NCBI GenBank assembly: GCA_001603955.1 | Contig: LVAA01000012.1 | Span: 1 to 64,000, forward strand | DNA length: 64,000 bases | Direction of reading: 5' to 3' | Source: Syntrophobacterales bacterium Delta_02 | GTDB lineage: Bacteria; Desulfobacterota; Syntrophorhabdia; Syntrophorhabdales; Syntrophorhabdaceae | In this document: one piece after another, positions 62,277 through 64,000 of the stretch | Position numbering within the stretch: position 1 is the first letter of the stretch | Layout of the letters: each line of letters opens with the position of its first letter | Notes under the pieces: generated by a model | Databases searched by the model: none | The model's input: the letters and a program-made list of their open reading frames with translations, nothing else | What the model was told of the DNA's origin: nothing | Program-made: the position numbers and the translations under genes

Positions 62277-62488
62277 AGTCCGCTCTCCGTTCTTTTCCGA
62301 GACAGGTTTCGGGCTCGCCCTCGTTGTGAAGGGGGTCCTTTGCACTATATATCGTCATTCCCTTCGATTCATTAAGAACGTTGGGGCCGAGGCCCCATTC
62401 TCTTGACCCGTTCATGATATATGCCGATAATCTTGAGGGAGTCGGGAGACATAAGCATGACGGAGCACGACGGAAGGAGGAATGGACC

Positions 62489-63097
62489 CTGGTAGAGGCA
62501 AGCGCTGTTCTTGAACACTTCACCTATTTTGGCATCTTCTCCCTGCTGATCCTCGGGGGGTTCGGGTTGCCCTTCCCGGAGGAAGGGGTTCTTATACTGA
62601 GCGGACTGCTCATCGCTCACGGCGTCATCAAGCTTGTGCCTGCCGTTGTCGTTATCTACCCATCCCTCCTGATCGCCGATCTCACCCTTTATTCCATCGG
62701 CAGGAAATACGGGAGAATGATAGTCGACCACAAGAAGTTCTCCAAAATGATCTCATCTGCCACGCTCTCGAGATTCGAACAGGGATTTGCGCGATGGGGC
62801 GCCCTGATGGTATTTGCAGGAAGAAGCATTGTCGGCTTCAGAGCGCCCATGTTCCTCATCTCGGGAACAGTGCGCATTCCGCGCGCAAAGTTTCTGGCTG
62901 CCGACGGTCTTTCCGCGATGGTCACGACCTCGCTCACTCTAGCTCTCGGCTACTACGGCGGCCACAGCCTCATGATACTGAGGAAGGACATCACGCGGAT
63001 GGACCACGCTCTCATCGTGGTTCTGCTCGCATCGGTCGCAACCTGGATCATCGTGCGATACTTCAGGGGGAGGACAAAGGGAAAGGAAGGGATGTAG
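62489..63097 (+). CDS. DedA/SNARE-associated membrane protein
   Basis: About 202 residues with four or five membrane segments. The DedA family motifs EHFTYFGIFSLLILGGFGLPFPEEGVLILSGLL and RSIVGFRAPMFLISG are clear. Members act in lipid flipping and membrane integrity. The start is uncertain: AAGGAGG at 62474-62480 is followed by ATG 62482, which is out of frame with the protein; in frame the best candidate is CTG 62489, while ATG 62414 has no site. The sequence ATGGACC-CTGGTAGAG suggests that one extra C moved the start out of frame. Confidence 0.8.
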   Translation: MVEASAVLEHFTYFGIFSLLILGGFGLPFPEEGVLILSGLLIAHGVIKLVPAVVVIYPSLLIADLTLYSIGRKYGRMIVDHKKFSKMISSATLSRFEQGFARWGALMVFAGRSIVGFRAPMFLISGTVRIPRAKFLAADGLSAMVTTSLTLALGYYGGHSLMILRKDITRMDHALIVVLLASVATWIIVRYFRGRTKGKEGM

Positions 63098-63306
63098 CGG
63101 GCCTGTTCGGTTCCCGGGCGGTAATCAGCCGCGAAACTCCTCACGGGGACCCTTCGTCACGGGAATCCTTCGCGCGTCCACGGGTATTCCACGTCCCTTG
63201 CACTCCAACGCGCCCTGTATGATAATGGGAAGATGTTCTTGTATGCGGCCACCGCAACTTGATAACACAATGTCGGCATATGGTCCGTCATCTACGGAGG
63301 ATGATC

Positions 63307-63606
63307 GTGAAGACAAAAAAAACTGGGGAAGAGGATCCGAGGTATTCGCAAGCCATGGAAGCAGATGATCTTCACCAAGAGATCAGACTGCAGATCCAGG
63401 TAGTTGTCAAGGAAACGGCGAAGCTGACCGGACTGCTCACGGAAGGTTTGCGAAAAACCGATATCGATTCACCGGAGTACAGAACGATAAAGAAGCAGAT
63501 TGCAGAGAAAGCGTTAGAAACCGGGAAGAGGTGGGAAGAAGGTGGATGTTGTGGGAAGGAAAGGGAAAAGCAGTTAGAAGTGGATGTTAGAAATGCAATT
63601 GCATAG
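63307..63606 (+). CDS. Hypothetical charged protein
   Basis: 99 residues if it starts GTG 63307 (GGAGG 7 bases upstream) or ATG 63301. Helical and Glu/Lys-rich with a repeat-like segment (EIRLQIQVVVKETAKLTGLLTEGLRKTDIDSPEY); the last 30 residues look low-complexity and may be debris. No recognised family. Confidence 0.5.
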   Translation: MKTKKTGEEDPRYSQAMEADDLHQEIRLQIQVVVKETAKLTGLLTEGLRKTDIDSPEYRTIKKQIAEKALETGKRWEEGGCCGKEREKQLEVDVRNAIA

Positions 63607-63658
63607 GGGTCTGTTTTTGGATTTTGGGTGCGCGAAATTGCATTTGGATGAGAGAAAT

Positions 63659-64000
63659 TTAAGGGCTTCGAAATTCTATGAAATCTAAACTGTTAATGTG
63701 CGCGACAGCTACGTCCTCCGAGATTAAATCCAGCTTTGCGACCACGTAGAAGCCGCCAGGAAACCATCTTAGATAATAGCGTTTTCCTGGTTTAGTGATC
63801 AGATCAACCCGTTCTCTGCTCTTCTGAATGAGGCCAGAATCAACCCAATATTGATATTTGCCTGGCTTAACCAGGTCGTAAAAGTAAGTACCCCCAGACA
63901 AAGCCCCAATAGCATTGCTATCACGGAAAACCACTACGGGAGAGTTTAATATATCTCTTTCAACAGAAAGGAAATATACCACAGCTTCATTGTTGTTGGG
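63659..64000 (-). CDS. DUF2846-like protein, 5' end outside the window
   Basis: At least 113 residues; the frame stays open to the last base, so the gene starts beyond the window. The readable part, AVVYFLSVERDILNSPVVVFRDSNAIGALSGGTYFYDLVKPG, resembles DUF2846-type small secreted or lipoprotein domains. Any GTG 63982 start would cut into the domain, so the true start is probably further upstream. Confidence 0.6.
   Translation of the reverse strand, partial: PNNNEAVVYFLSVERDILNSPVVVFRDSNAIGALSGGTYFYDLVKPGKYQYWVDSGLIQKSRERVDLITKPGKRYYLRWFPGGFYVVAKLDLISEDVAVAHINSLDFIEFRSP

Noticed and set aside
63125-63316. Minus-strand frame in the spacer after the DedA gene
   Set aside because: No ribosome-binding site or protein-like composition.
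1-64000. tRNA or rRNA genes and prophage
   Set aside because: No tRNA-like cloverleaf, no rRNA sequence, and no integrase, terminase, capsid or tail gene was found; TPsiC-like words are explained by the nonamers.

Overview
The window looks like a chromosomal segment of a Gram-negative, probably anaerobic bacterium of the former Deltaproteobacteria (Desulfobacterota, perhaps near Syntrophorhabdales or Syntrophales). This is inference from a LIV-type uptake operon ending in an acyl-CoA ligase, a sigma-54 regulator, large hybrid histidine kinases, a C-terminal CxxCKKIRDD cysteine module, AsmA, Kef, MscS and DedA membrane proteins, and fairly GC-rich coding sequence. I see no rRNA, tRNA, CRISPR array, integrase or transposase.

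Layout. 0.3-10 kb is one functional block on the minus strand: a sigma-54-type promoter and a dyad at 6.7-6.9 kb drive a substrate-binding protein, LivH, LivM, LivG, LivF and an AMP-forming acyl-CoA ligase, with a two-component system (RsbRD_N-PAS kinase and NtrC-type regulator) just upstream. A 55-residue protein copying the regulator's DNA-binding domain lies between them. 10-25 kb holds mostly single housekeeping or accessory genes: HAD phosphatase, zinc-ribbon protein, MFS carrier, P-type cation ATPase, GNAT, a DUF364 plus chelate-binding protein pair, glutamine amidotransferase, cytidylate kinase-like protein, CoA-binding protein, PIN-like protein and MscS channel.

26-37 kb is an accessory, defence-like island: a protein with class III nucleotidyl-cyclase-like motifs, a HEPN/MNT module, an AbiE pair whose toxin gene is broken, a tyrosine/dual-specificity phosphatase, an N-formylglutamate amidohydrolase-like enzyme, a visibly AT-richer 1049-residue PLD-helicase-DUF3427 protein, and two PIN-type modules. 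The first PIN module lies between two copies of a structured repeat of about 117 bp.

37-64 kb returns to core-like genes: a membrane protein with the cysteine module, a transglycosylase-like protein with a secreted partner, a KefF/KefC-type potassium efflux pair, AsmA, an Old Yellow Enzyme relative, two hybrid histidine kinases, a secreted ankyrin protein ending in a Kunitz/BPTI domain, SemiSWEET, a second HEPN/MNT module, an alpha/beta hydrolase with a Cys nucleophile, DUF72, a B12-type radical SAM protein, a Pif1-like helicase fused to a WYL domain, PilZ and DedA.

The spacers carry unusual repeat families. At least fourteen hold tandem arrays of a degenerate 9-bp word (CTTGAGCCG / CTTGAACGG), sometimes in inverted pairs. 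Others carry 7-bp word arrays (CTTGAAA, GGGTGAT, GGGTTGC types) or GTCATTCCGG..CCGGAATGAC hairpins. None overlaps a convincing gene body. With the defence island and the ankyrin-Kunitz protein, these are the most unusual content here. All family assignments come from reading motifs; no database search was run.
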